Assembly: GCF_028453695.1 (NCBI RefSeq)
Contig: NC_135774.1
Span: forward strand, 27,714,001 to 27,778,000
DNA from: Augochlora pura
Lineage: Eukaryota; Arthropoda; Insecta; Hymenoptera; Halictidae
Length of the DNA: 64,000 nt
Direction: 5' to 3'
The position numbers were made by a program, and so were the translations under genes. This document shows positions 1-10,473 of the stretch, piece after piece (the stretch's first letter is position 1; each line of letters opens with the position of its first letter). The notes under the pieces are model-generated. The model was not told the DNA's origin. It was given only the letters and a program-made list of their open reading frames with translations, and made no database searches.

Positions 1-2063
1 GGAAACGGCCCCGTATACTTTATAGTTCCTCGAACAAAGCTATCCCGCCACCCCCCACCGTCCGACTCCCTGAAATCCCGCAAAGACCGAATTACAGTTG
101 CGCTCGTTCCACTTTGATCCGTCGTTTAGTCCGCGTCGATGGGGTAACCGAGCAGAAATGAACTCGCGATAATGATATACGCAGTGCGTAAAACGCGCCC
201 CGAATATGGCCTGCGGAGGCCCCCCCTAGCCCCTTCGCCCTCGCCGCCCCACCAGCGAGAGGGAAACTTTAGGTTTCGGGGCAGGAGGGGTTGGGCACGG
301 GGGCGGCCATGTTGCCATAGCGAAAATTCCGCGGTCGCACCCACGGAAACTCGCTCGCTACCGATAACAGCTTGCACGACAACGAGAAAGGGGATGATAC
401 ACGAACTACTCCCCCCCCTCGCGAAGCTTCCAAGGCACGGGCGGAAAAAGAAAATTTCTCTCGACGGCCACCTGAAATCCGCCCCGCGTACACCACGTGG
501 CTTTCGCACGGGGCTGCAAGAATTCACGGTTTCTGGTTGTTCCTCCTGTGCAATCGATGCTCGATGCGTGACTCTCGCTGTAAAAACATTAAGTTGAAGA
601 ATAAGTTCGTAGCGTTTTTTATATTTTCTTTTATTTTACAACGATCTGTTGCTGTTCGACAAAGTGTATATTATTCATTCGATAGAGCTGTTTCTGTTTA
701 AATGTATATAGTTGGAGAGAGAGCTGCTACGTTGGATACCGTGCTCGCAATTAAAAACAAGGTTAAACAGCGCGCAAACTTGTTCGCAGCGTGTGCCGGG
801 AAACACTCTCGACGGCAACAGCGACGGACGATGGAGCGGTGCGCGCGCGGCTCGTCGTTAGACGTTCGGCCGGGCATAGAATTAAACAAACGAGATAACA
901 TTTACGTAACGCGTCGCGTCGGTGCCGGCAAAGTGTGCAGACACTCGGCGAACACTTCGAGACGGTTAATGGATGCAGGAAGCGTCGTCAGTCGCAATGA
1001 GTCACCCGTTTAAAACGCATACTTTCGGTCTCGGATAATGTAACCGGCGTAGAACGATTATCTGCGCCGTGTACATTTTTATCGCTGCAAAGTAATTCGC
1101 GGAAAGATTTTCAAAGGCGTTTGGAACTTTATTGAAATGCTCGGATGCGGTTGCGTTAACGGAATATTCCGCGGGCGACAAAAGAGGCAGACCAGTCGAT
1201 CATTCGGGACGGAAGAGCGGTTGGCAAACCTCGAGGTCGGATTACCAACGAATAATGAAGCCATCATCGAGGATCCATCATCATCCCCTAAATCGCGGGC
1301 GCGTCGAACGGCGCGCGAGCACCCGCCGTCGAGCGGAATGTCGCGCGCGTGTACGCGCGCGACTGCGAAAAATCGAGGAAAAAAAGATCAAGGTCAGGGG
1401 GGTGGAAAAGCGGGCGCACGTGCGGCCGCGCATTTCCAGGGCGATGCGGTCGTGCAGATGGGGGTGCGGCGGCGTGGCTCGCGCATGGGGTGGCCCCGGC
1501 GGCCATGTCGGTTCCCAATTAAACAAATGCCTGGTAGGAAGCTCGAGCAACCCCTCGGGCATAGGTGGCTCTCTTTTCCACCGCACCCCATCCCCCCCTC
1601 TTCCACCGTCTCCTAGCTCTTCTCTCTGTTCGCGCGAGGGGGAGCCGACGCGGCGACGCGTTTCGGCGCACGTGTCGAACGGCATGCGAAATTTGAGTCG
1701 GGAGAACTTGGCTGGTTCGTGCGCGCCTCTCCGCGTTCGATCCGCTCCCGCGGACGGACGTGTGCGCGCGTACCGAGCGCGCTTGTGTGCGGGATACGCG
1801 CCGCGGATTGCTCGCGGCCCTCCTGCGCGAGGATCGGCCCCGTGTGTGTCCCGACACGTCGCCGCGTGCAATCGCGGGACACGCACGCGACTGGAATTCC
1901 TAATTGGCCGGGATCCGTTCCGAGAGACAAGCCGACATTTTGCGCGTCCGTCCGCTTCGATCGCGTAATTGTTTCTGTTCGCGTTGATGTTATTGTTTGC
2001 GGATGTTTAAGAAACCGTCGGTATTGGAAAAATGATTACGCGGAGAATTGGCGGAGACGTTTC
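1..2063. other. GC-rich gene-free stretch
   Basis: No gene is supported. The DNA is GC-rich and CpG-rich from about 160 to 1960. Long open frames exist on both strands at once (278 residues at 1132-1968 plus, 201 residues at 1281-1886 minus), but they are Arg/Pro/Ala-rich, lie over each other and show no domain, signal peptide or splice pattern. I read them as by-products of composition. The stretch could be intergenic or the intron of a gene outside the window. Confidence 0.6.
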
Positions 2064-2318
2064 TTAAACCCTTGCCGTACTTTAACGAGTCAGACTCGTG
2101 ACGGAGATTTATAATAATAAGCAGTTTAAATGTTTATCCCTTCCTTTAAGTAGAAATCAAATCATCAGCAATATTTAAACATTCGAGCAGATGTAAAATC
2201 AAAATCGCATGAAAAGTCGCATGATCGAGAAAATCGAATTAAATGCCATCTGAATTATTCATCTAATTACGATTTTCAAGAACAATCGTCTAAAGCTATT
2301 TTACTCTGATGGAACGGC
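2064..2318 (+). mobile_element. Family-2 TTAA MITE, left-end copy
   Basis: The copy begins with TTAA, then ACCCTTGCC, and about 20 bases in carries the palindrome ACGAGTCAGACTCGT followed by GACGGAGATTT. The same order is seen at 49572 and, in reverse, at 2577. It abuts a second copy in the opposite orientation. No coding capacity is visible. The TTAA target and CCC start fit a piggyBac-like non-autonomous element; this assignment is inferred. Confidence 0.6.
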
Positions 2319-2577
2319 TTAACCCCTTGTCGTGCCATTTTCTTCACAATTACTGCGATTAGGAATTCTTCAATTAATATCATTTCCTAGAAGGAACAGG
2401 TACATCAGTGTTTATTCCGTGCCTGAATTTACTAGAATGTTCGAAGCTTGAATATTAATAACAAAGGATTATAATTTTCTTCCAATTTCAAAAAACAGAA
2501 CAATAACCATACTTAATAATTTATTACCAGCAATTTCCATCGCGAGTCGGACTCGTCAACGTTCGGTAAAGGGTTAG
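2319..2577 (-). mobile_element. Family-2 TTAA MITE, about 259 bp, reverse orientation
   Basis: The left border is TTAACCCCTTGTCG and the right border ends in AAAGGGTTAG, a TTAA with one change. Read from the right end, it gives CCCTTTACCG, then the imperfect palindrome ACGAGTCCGACTCGC, then an AT-rich body with ATTAAGTATGGTTATT, in the same order as the 49572-49826 copy. The two copies here are head to head. It is non-coding. Confidence 0.65.
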
Positions 2578-2728
2578 AGACAACAATACAGGTCGCAAAC
2601 TAATTTTCTTCCACGGGTAAACACCATTAGCCCGATAAATTTCGCGCGAACGCACGGCGAATCGGAAAGATATCCTCTCAGACGGATCCACTCGTGACGA
2701 AAAGCGTGCAAACAGTCGCCGCCGGATT

Positions 2729-2730
<2 letters not shown>

Positions 2731-2761
<31 letters not shown>
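2731..2761. repeat. (GA)n microsatellite
   Basis: About 15 uninterrupted AG dinucleotides. Confidence 0.95.
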
Positions 2762-2904
2762 AAAACGCTAGCGATGGACACGGATGACACTCCACGGGGA
2801 GACCGGAACGGAGGAGACTCGGATGGAGAAGAGAAGTCGCGATGCGATAAACCTTCATCGACGACGGCCTCCTTATCAGACAAAGTTTTTTACTCTGTAC
2901 TCAG

Positions 2905-3030
2905 TACAGAGAGACGGACAGAGAAATAAAAAGACAGAGAAAGAGAAATAGACAGACAGAGAAATAGAAAGAGAAAGAGAGAGGGCCGACGTAATCTCGC
3001 GAGACTCCGGGAGAGGAGAGAGGGGGGAGT
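2905..3030. repeat. Degenerate GA-rich purine tract
   Basis: The top strand is almost all purine, built of interrupted GAGA, GACA and GAAA units, ending in a G-rich run. It is a decayed microsatellite. Confidence 0.85.
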
Positions 3031-4081
3031 CGGAAACCGGCCTCAGCACTTTCGACCTCTCCGTGGATTGCATTACGGATCCAAATATTGGAGCACCTCT
3101 TCAGCTCCGGACCGGTCAAACTGTTTGACTTGCTTGCCGGAGTCTGGCTCGTCAGCAGCCGGACACCGGCCACTGGCAATTAGGCTCAACCCTATCTCAT
3201 GATCCCTAGAAATGTTCCTTAAGAGGTTACAGGTACCGTGCTACAACGAATCAACGTATGAACATACATTAATCAATTTCTGAATCTGACCTCTGACAGT
3301 TTGGTGACTATGTCTTCTCGCGATCATGACCATTCAGTTACTGAAGTGATCTGTGCATTCGATCTATTTTCTTACGTAATTAATTTTATATAAATAGGAG
3401 ATGTATTTTATTTTTGTATTCCTTCGTTTAGTTTATATTACTCGAATAAGACAGATTATATTTTTTGATTAAAGATTAAAAATTAAAGATGAAAGTATTA
3501 AATTTTGTTGTGCGTTTGATTTATTTTCTTAATCAATTAATTTTATATTCATCGAATAAGACATATCCAATTTTAATATTCTCCCATTCAGTTTATATTT
3601 CTCAACGAAAAGAAAATTATTTCATTCAAAAATGAGCCAAAGAAAAACAAACAAAATTACTCGATAAATGTAAAATTTAAATGTAAAATTATCCACTACT
3701 CTAAATATAAAAATGTATGAATATGGCAAAGAAAACTTAAAATTAAAAACACCATAAAAAATCATCAAAGCATCCATGGATGTATGAATAGAACATATCT
3801 ATGCAAATACAGGAAACCAATACAGTAACAGGTTAAAAAAAGGCAAGCACAAAGTACAGTGTAAATATATTATTATTCTCAATATTATTACAAATAAGTG
3901 ACGGGACGTCTACATTCATTGCATTACAGTCTAACAGAATCGCGAGATCTTACGAAACTGACCCCTTGAACTATCATTAAGCCCGGCATGTGCGAACGCA
4001 GCAAGTATACATCGGCGACAACGGTGTTATCAGTATGTTCTTGACGCGGAAGGGCAGAGGTCTTGCAGAATCGTCGCAATA

Positions 4082-4746
4082 TTATCCCATGAGCCTCCCG
4101 AGGTACGGGATACGCCTCAGGCACTTCTTCTCGGGACAGGATTCTATGGGGATGCAGACGTCCTTGCAATTCCTGGCGTAGCCTGACTTGCAGTAGCAAG
4201 CGTCGTTGCATCTCTGAAATTAGAGGATTCGAAGAAGAATAATTAGTGTATTCTATACTAAAGATTAGTATGAAAATTATCGAACTTACAATGTTCACGA
4301 TAGGACATGGTTGGTTCAAGTTGTCGCACGTGACCTGACACGCGGATCCGCAGCCATATTCCTCGTTGGGTCCGGTGCATTCTAGTACCTTGGCCGAAGT
4401 CACTTAAAAAAAAAAAATGCCATCTATATTCGAGTAAAACCCTTTTAATTTTTAATTGTTATCTACAATTTATGGCAATAAGCTTCGGTGGTCAAGAGAA
4501 AGATTCAATAATAAATAAAGGTCATATTAAAACGCATTCGACAGAAGGCGAGACTATAGCAAATTAATTTAAATTTGATTAAAACTTATTCAAAATTAAT
4601 TTTAAAACCAGTACAGTCTAAGGAAAGTTAAAGAAAATTTGGAAATCTAAATTGCAAGTTTCGAAGTTAGGAAGATAAATCCTGCTATACTTACAGGAGA
4701 AAAGCACTGCAATGGTGACGAGGCAGACGATCGACAATTTCGACAT
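4082..4746 (-). CDS. Gene A: secreted TIL-domain protease inhibitor, 12-Cys variant (98 aa)
   Basis: Three coding exons on the minus strand: 4746-4695, 4402-4290 and 4213-4082, with GTAAGT donors and AG acceptors (introns of 292 and 76 bases, phases 1 and 0). Residues 1-21 form a hydrophobic signal peptide. Residues 25-81 form a TIL domain with the ten canonical cysteines (26, 35, 39, 43, 50, 57, 61, 63, 75, 81). TIL proteins usually block serine proteases through the loop between the fifth and sixth cysteines; here that loop is six residues (PIVNIR), longer than in genes C and D. Two additional cysteines, 71 and 86, could make a sixth disulfide. The chain continues past the last canonical cysteine into a basic tail, LRRIPYLGRLMG. 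The target protease cannot be read with confidence. The gene lies head to head with gene B, across the assembly gap. The start is the only ATG that gives a signal peptide and sits just inside a good TATA/Inr promoter. Confidence 0.9.
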
Positions 4747-4772
4747 GTTGACAGTGTGCACGGTGATTCTAA

Positions 4773-4807
4773 ACTGACGTGACAGTGTCACTAGACAAGC
4801 TTATATA
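4773..4807 (-). promoter_or_regulatory. Core promoter of gene A (TATA + Inr)
   Basis: On the minus strand, TATATAA (4807-4801) is followed by the arthropod initiator TCAGT (4777-4773), whose A lies 32 bases from the start of the TATA box. The ATG follows 29 bases later. Just upstream, about 4821-4843, the minus strand reads GGGGGAATTACGCGATAGGG, a kappaB-like half next to a GATA core; this last reading is speculative. Confidence 0.75.
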
Positions 4808-5075
4808 CGTCGCATTTTGTTTTCCCTATCGCGTAATTCCCCCTTTTTCCGCACGTCAACGCGCGCACTAATATTTACAAGCATCGACCTGTTTTGTTAA
4901 TCTCCAGGCTCCTTTCGTACGTGCAATTTTTTTTAAACGCGCAGGAGGTCATAGGTTGCCGTAATTGTGTCCTGAACAATTTAAATTAGGCGACGTGCGT
5001 TGCAGCGCCGCGCGTTGCATAGAACCGCGTCACGTTTCATCACGATTCTTCATGCGAATCTTCGACGCCATGCGC

Positions 5076-5175
5076 NNNNNNNNNNNNNNNNNNNNNNNNN
5101 NNNNNNNNNNNNNNNNNNNNNNNNNNNNNNNNNNNNNNNNNNNNNNNNNNNNNNNNNNNNNNNNNNNNNNNNNNN
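5076..5175. other. Assembly gap (100 N)
   Basis: Exactly 100 unknown bases, a conventional scaffold-gap placeholder, so the true distance is unknown. Open frames drawn through it are meaningless. Confidence 0.99.
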
Positions 5176-6067
5176 CAATCGCAAAACATGTTAAATAAAA
5201 TCTTGAAGTTCAAAAAATTGTTAATCTTTAGAAGCTGTGACTAGCTCTATAGTAAGTGTCGATAGTGATGAGATGCAATAACCAGCAGGTAAAGGAGTAT
5301 TATATATACTTTTCCTCACCCGCGTGTTCCGTGCAATTCGCCGGACACTTCAACAAGGCTCCCTTCCTCCCACGGATTATCTTTCGCGGATCGCTTCGTT
5401 TCCGGCGACTGGAAACGCTCTCATCGCTCTCAACGATCTCGGCTTGAATCAGAAGTGATTCCCCGCGAACGCGCGTTGCTTCATATTTTTTCACGGAACT
5501 CGAAAAGCGGACCATCATCGGTGATTCATCGCGCGAGCGTGAATTGGAGCCGGAGACGAACCGTTTAGATTGGTGCCGCAATTGTTGGTGCAGCGCAAAC
5601 TCGAGTCAGCTGCACACATGCAGATTGTCTGGCATAATAATTTTACTGCACAATAAACAGACAGTTCGTTTTATCTCGGGGAAGAGTGACTCTGCTTCCC
5701 GCGGCGTTACGCACGAACTTACGTCGGCGATATATCGGTCGATCCCTCGGATTGCAGCGTTATGCAATTGTTTATTTTTGGTGCTCTTCCTTTTTATTGT
5801 TAATTCTTTTGGTAATATAATAATTTGGTGGTTTTGGGTTCTTCGTGTAGTAATAAGATGGTAACTTTATAGTTTTAAGAACAGGAACATTGTGATAGTA
5901 ATTATTTGATATTGATATAAATAAATTGATGAAAAATTATTAGATGTTATTTATTATTGTATGGTATAATTATTTTGTAAATTATTTTAGACGCAACTAG
6001 GTTTCTTTATATTGAGTAGGTTGGAAAAGTGGGCAAGATATTCCTCGTTGTGAGAAATAAGGTGAAT

Positions 6068-6125
6068 TCAACCCTTTACATTCGAGTGGCGACTCTGAGG
6101 CGACGCTAAAAATTGTTTAACTTTT
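6068..6125 (+). mobile_element. Family-1 MITE end fragment
   Basis: CAACCCTTTACATTCGAGTG followed by GCGACTCTGAGGCGACGCTAA matches the terminus of the complete copy at 58323-58570 (read from its right end). Only the end is recognisable and TTAA has become TTCAA. Confidence 0.6.
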
Positions 6126-6696
6126 TCAAGAGATTTTTCATATTGTTAAATTTGTCTATATTTGATAAATTGTCGGGTCAAGTAATAAAAATCTTTCATA
6201 AGCATACAGACTTGCATAGGCATAATATACTCAAATGCAAAGTATTACAATAAAACGTATTAATATAATACAATTTTTAATTACATTAAAATGTATAATA
6301 CAATTTTTAATTACATAAAAATTATGTAAAGTATTACATTGCAAAGTATTACATTAAATACGATTAACAAAGGATTCGTTAAAAAGAACAGTGAACGCCT
6401 AAATCCGACTTTTTTAATGAACCTCCCAACATAACCTAAAACCAGCGCATCGAACGACTCGTGCTATCTTCCAGCTGCGACTGTCATCCAACACAACAAT
6501 TTGCCACGTGATCAAATAACCGCCGCATCACGATGCATTTTAATTTCGTTCTGCCAACAAACGTCTTCCTGATTTGATGAATTAAGAAAATTCACGAGGA
6601 TCGCGTATCGCGATCGCGGGCTAAGATTGCGGCGTTAAATTGGAACGGCTTTGCGGCTTTATCGAATCGGAGATCGAGGTTTACGATCGCTGACAC

Positions 6697-6713
6697 AGAC
6701 ACACACACACACA
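6697..6713. repeat. Short (CA)n microsatellite
   Basis: About eight CA units in the gene B upstream region. Confidence 0.85.
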
Positions 6714-7125
6714 ACGCGAGAGACAAAGTTTTTTTCGCTAGCGGCTCGACAAATTTGCATTTACGCGGTCTTAGTCATAAAGCGAAAGTAGACGCCTGGC
6801 CGGCGTTGTCTTTATCAGCCGTTGCGCTCTCGATAACATCGGTGACTCACAAATACGTGAATTTGTTTTCTTAATTTATAAAGGCGAATTAAATCGGCCA
6901 GATTCCAATTATCGATATTTCGGAAACAGACACAATGAACTGGAAAATTAGGTTTTTCTTTTGTCTAGGAAATTATCGTCGCGTTTCTATCGAAGGCTTT
7001 ATCGAATGAAAACTCGAGCGAGCAAGAGAGAGCAAACGTTTGCCCAGGGATCGCTCGATTTAAACAATGATTACGCTTGTTGGCGGTGAGTTACGGTTCC
7101 CTTAAACAATCGAAATTGTTCACGG

Positions 7126-7157
7126 TATAAAAAGCCGTGGCGTGAATGCCTCATTAG
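7126..7157 (+). promoter_or_regulatory. Core promoter of gene B
   Basis: TATAAAA at 7126-7132 is followed by TCATTAG; the A at 7153 or the one at 7156 lies 27-30 bases from the TATA start, the usual distance to a start site. The ATG at 7196 is the first one downstream that opens a signal peptide. Confidence 0.7.
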
Positions 7158-7195
7158 TGTTTCGTTATACTTCGTCCGCGCGTTATTTGGCGAAA

Positions 7196-9118
7196 ATGAA
7201 TCGGTTCGTTGCGATCGCTTTCGCCGTGCTATTAATTTGTTTAACCCGTAAGTGCGATCACACGATTCGGTTCACGCGGTCGAGCACCGTTCATACTTAA
7301 CCCTTTATTGTTATGTGCCTACTCTAAACCATTAGAGTTGTTTATTTGCTTTCTTTTTATTTTTACAACGAAATTAAAAAATATTAAGTGTGTCGAGTAT
7401 ATCTAAACTTTAAAAAAAGAATTGATGAATTTTATTTTCATTTATTAATATTATGTACCTTTCAGTTGATCAAAATAACGATGAAATTGTTACACATTAT
7501 TAACATTTAGACTTTGATTAAAATTAGCTCTATTCCCCCTAAACAACTGAATAAATTTAATAATAAAGAGCTTAAATTATAATATGTTATTCCCCTTATT
7601 AATTGTTTCTAAATTTATCCCTACACTTATATTTATTTTATTCGTAGAAATTAACTATAAAATTATAATTCTTCTATTATCAAGACTAGTTTTCCCATCA
7701 ATTCTAGCATTTAATAATTCTCGTTTAAGGAAAATTAATTCCGACAAGTATAATACTAATGCATTAACTACATACAATCGCAAAGGGTTAACTTAACTTA
7801 TCTCGGCACTTTATCTATCATAATTCCATTGATCGAAATGATCTTCAGAAAAATGTCTCATTGATGAATAGTATCCCTTGAATCATAGATTCGTAGTAAA
7901 GGATTAAACCAACTAGTCTATATATGTTATCGATCAATAATTTATCGATTGCAGTGATTTCCGAAAAGTGTGTCGGTGATGAAACCATCTCGAGAATCAT
8001 AGATTCGTTTCAAAGTATTGAATAATCTCGAGTCAGCTTGCCAATATTTGCAGGCGATTACATTGTCGCATGTTCGTGGTTTTAAGAATCACATGGTCAC
8101 TTAGCAAGTTAAAAATAGCGCTCCGTGCACACTCGTTTGTCATACGCGTATTTACTATCTCTGGCAAAAAACATTGGAACACGTTTTAACACACAATGAC
8201 ATTTTTAAAACCGGATTACATAGTTTGAATTCTGTTTGAGAGATGTACTACACTGTATAACAACAAAACTACTTTGTTATAATTTTATTATTACTTAGAA
8301 TATACTAATAAGGAACAAGAATAAAACTCTCGCTTTTTAATTTTTATATTAGTCCACTTTTATATTAGTTTAGTTCTAAAAAGTTATTTGTGTTTAAAAA
8401 ATGTATACTTCGTGTAATTAATAGTGAAAAATGTCGAATTTTCAGAGTTGCCAGATGAGGTTCTAACTGCTCCGACAAATTCAACGGAAACTACCGGTAA
8501 GCCTCTTAAATTCTAAGCAAATTAATGGCCGCCTGCAACGGCATTATTCAGAATTAATTATTCATTATTCCCTGCGTAGAATTAATTGATTAATTAATCG
8601 CTTTGTAGAGAATCCGACCGAATGCCGCAGAAACGAGGAGGCCACGAGCTGCGTCTCGTGTTCGGCAACCTGCGAGCGTCCTATACCAGGAAGGTGTAAC
8701 GGGCCGGTAAGGAAAAGAAGAACAAACACGAATGCCTCTTCCTATACTTATCTCCCGCTCGATTCTATGCTCGTCACGAAATTCCCAGAAAACGTTTACA
8801 TAATTCTCTACTAATCTTACGTACCCGAAACCTGATTCAAATTAAACATCGCCCGACGTCAAATTAGAAAAGCAGCGCGCTCCAAATAGCCTCTTATTTG
8901 CGGAACTATACTTTCATCGAGCAACGTTTTATAATGCAGCCGTTGTTTCATTGCAGTTGTGCAGGCCGGGCTGCAAGTGCAAGTTCGGCTACTTCAAGGA
9001 CAGCGACGGCGACTGCGTCTCGATCATCGGTTGCGTAATCGACTTCCTAAAGAACCAACAGAAGGGGTCGGTGTTCGAATTCATCAACACTGTGAAACAG
9101 CCACCACCGAACAAGTGA
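7196..9118 (+). CDS. Gene B: secreted TIL-domain protein with extra linker exon and C-terminal tail (120 aa)
   Basis: Four coding exons: 7196-7247, 8446-8496, 8609-8706 and 8957-9118 (introns of 1198, 112 and 250 bases, phases 1, 1 and 0). Exon 1 codes for the signal peptide. Exon 2, 51 bases, codes for a Ser/Thr-rich linker with one N-glycosylation sequon (Asn29-Ser-Thr) and has no counterpart in genes A, C and D. Residues 39-93 form a TIL domain with ten cysteines (40, 49, 52, 56, 64, 69, 73, 75, 87, 93). The protease-binding loop between Cys64 and Cys69 is NGPL, one longer than the CTMRC type. A 27-residue tail rich in charged residues and ending KQPPPNK follows the last cysteine. Inhibition of a serine protease is the family role; the Gly/Pro loop makes the target uncertain. 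The first intron holds a TTAA-flanked insertion. A polyadenylation signal lies 100 bases past the stop. Confidence 0.9.
7297..7791. mobile_element. TTAA-flanked insertion in intron 1 of gene B
   Basis: TTAACCCTTT at the left and AAAGGGTTAA at the right enclose about 490 AT-rich bases. The inner ends still match (ATTGTTATG left; GCGATTGTATG read from the right). It accounts for most of the unusual length of this intron. The 70-residue frame at 7584-7796 has no recognisable domain. Confidence 0.5.
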
Positions 9119-9217
9119 TACGCCCGCCGATCTCGTCGATCTTCCACGATCATATCTGGTAGTGAGTCCTAAGCCAACAAACCCCGAAGAAGCCAGCAAA
9201 CATGTAACCCTTTATTC

Positions 9218-9223
9218 AATAAA
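9218..9223 (+). terminator. Polyadenylation signal of gene B
   Basis: AATAAA 100 bases after the stop codon. Confidence 0.8.
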
Positions 9224-10393
9224 AGAGTCATTGTAAAATAGACCGTCGATATCTCGATAAAATTGTTTTGACGCAACGAATGACTAAGGTCTTGTCTCTG
9301 AGCATTGTCGCGCAAGATTTTCCAGTAGCACGTTATCCTTTTGTTCTTACCCTTTGTTCGGACTCTACAGAGACGACAGATGCGATCAGCTTTTATCTGC
9401 CGCGTGTTCGCTTTACGAAACAGCGGTTTCCGCAGATCCGGCGTCGGGAGAGTCGAGTTGCGCCGGAAACGACGCCGATTTCGGTTTACCGACGGCGATC
9501 GCGTAGCATTTATACGGCCGACCCAGAAGCGGAGTTAGGCTCGGTTTCGGTGTCAAAGATCGCGACCCCCGCCCGGTCACAGATCGGTGCCAGCGGGGAG
9601 CGCAGTGCCCCAAATACAGATCGATAACGCGACTATCGCCGCTCGGCCGCGAACGAATCGCGCGCGTGCTCGAATTTCGGGGAAAATATTTACGCCGTAC
9701 GATCGCCGTCGCCGTGCAAAATTTCCGCGCGAGGTGCAACGAAACGGCGCCGAAATCTCTAATTAATTCAACAATATAATCGAGCCAATTTCAACGGCAG
9801 AGCGCGCGACGTGTTTACCGAGACACTCGAGATCGCGACGATTTATTCCGTTCGACGGAGATGGACGGATACCATCCGCGAGCATCCCGTCGATACCACT
9901 GATTTCCTCTCAATTGTTCGAAGCAATTGACACCCTTTGCTGCCTCGGCGAACCACTAACGATAGACGCTTCGAAGAGAGAGAAAAAGAGGGAGAGAGAA
10001 TGGCCGCGCCGCCACCTGTTTCTGCCGGCAAACACTCTCAGCTTCCGAGAAGATCTCGGTACAGTACAAACAGCGCAAAGTCAACGGATTCGAGGACGAT
10101 TCGTATTAATAATTTGCATAAGATAAGTGCTCGGTTAGCGTACACGACGTCTCTCTCCCCATTTCTCTTCCCTCGATCGTCTCCGTGATATTAGTACGGC
10201 GGACGAGGATTTTTAAAGATTTCTCGTAAATGAAATCGTTTCTCCAGCAATACTACTTTCAAAATTCCAAGAAATTCTTATAAATATTAAAAATTATGTT
10301 AACAGAAAATTCCGTCGATTTAGAGGCGTATCAGAACTAAAAAATCGAAAGAGGGCGAAAAAGTAGTCGTTTACACCACCTCTGTTAAAATTA
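9224..10393. other. Gene-free stretch between genes B and C, left part
   Basis: GC-rich to about 9860, then mixed. Arg/Ser-rich frames overlap on both strands (119 residues plus at 9268, 108 residues minus at 9413) without domain or splice evidence. A short GA-rich run lies at about 9978-9998. Confidence 0.5.
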
Positions 10394-10473
10394 TTATGTT
10401 GGAAACTATGAAACGGGCGCCGCAGCTGAACATAGACTACACAAAAACGCCCGTTTCATAGTTTCCAACCTAA
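10394..10473 (+). mobile_element. 80-bp mariner-type hairpin MITE, copy 1
   Basis: Flanked by TA on both sides. The arms GGAAACTATGAAACGGGCG and its exact reverse complement, inside TTATGTT and AACCTAA ends, surround a loop of about 28 bases with CGCAGCTGAACATAGACTAC. The TA duplication and a TTAGGTTG-like start are typical of mariner elements. No coding capacity. Confidence 0.85.

Larger units (their letters stand above)
2578..4081. other. Gene-free flank downstream of gene A
   Basis: The left half holds purine-rich tracts. From about 3370 to 3900 the DNA is AT-rich with many short A and T runs. No exon is visible. The part just left of 4082 is the 3' flank of gene A on the minus strand. 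No canonical AATAAA is seen there; AATATA at 3867-3872 (minus) is a weak candidate polyadenylation signal. Confidence 0.5.
4808..7125. other. Divergent intergenic region between genes A and B
   Basis: This 2.3-kb space holds the upstream regions of both genes, the gap and a family-1 MITE end. It is AT-rich from about 5770 to 6600. The frames at 5300-5581 and 5544-5864 have no recognisable domain. No further TIL exon is visible, although the gap could hide one. Confidence 0.55.

Noticed and set aside
1132..1968. 278-residue plus-strand open frame
   Set aside because: Arg/Ser/Pro-rich, opposed by a 201-residue minus frame over the same DNA, with no domain, leader or introns; explained by high GC.
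3924..4403. 159-residue minus-strand frame over gene A
   Set aside because: It reads through intron 2 and then enters the wrong frame of exon 3; the spliced 98-residue TIL reading keeps all cysteines and has consensus splice sites.
4965..5198. Open frames across the N gap
   Set aside because: The unknown bases are placeholders, so the frames have no meaning.
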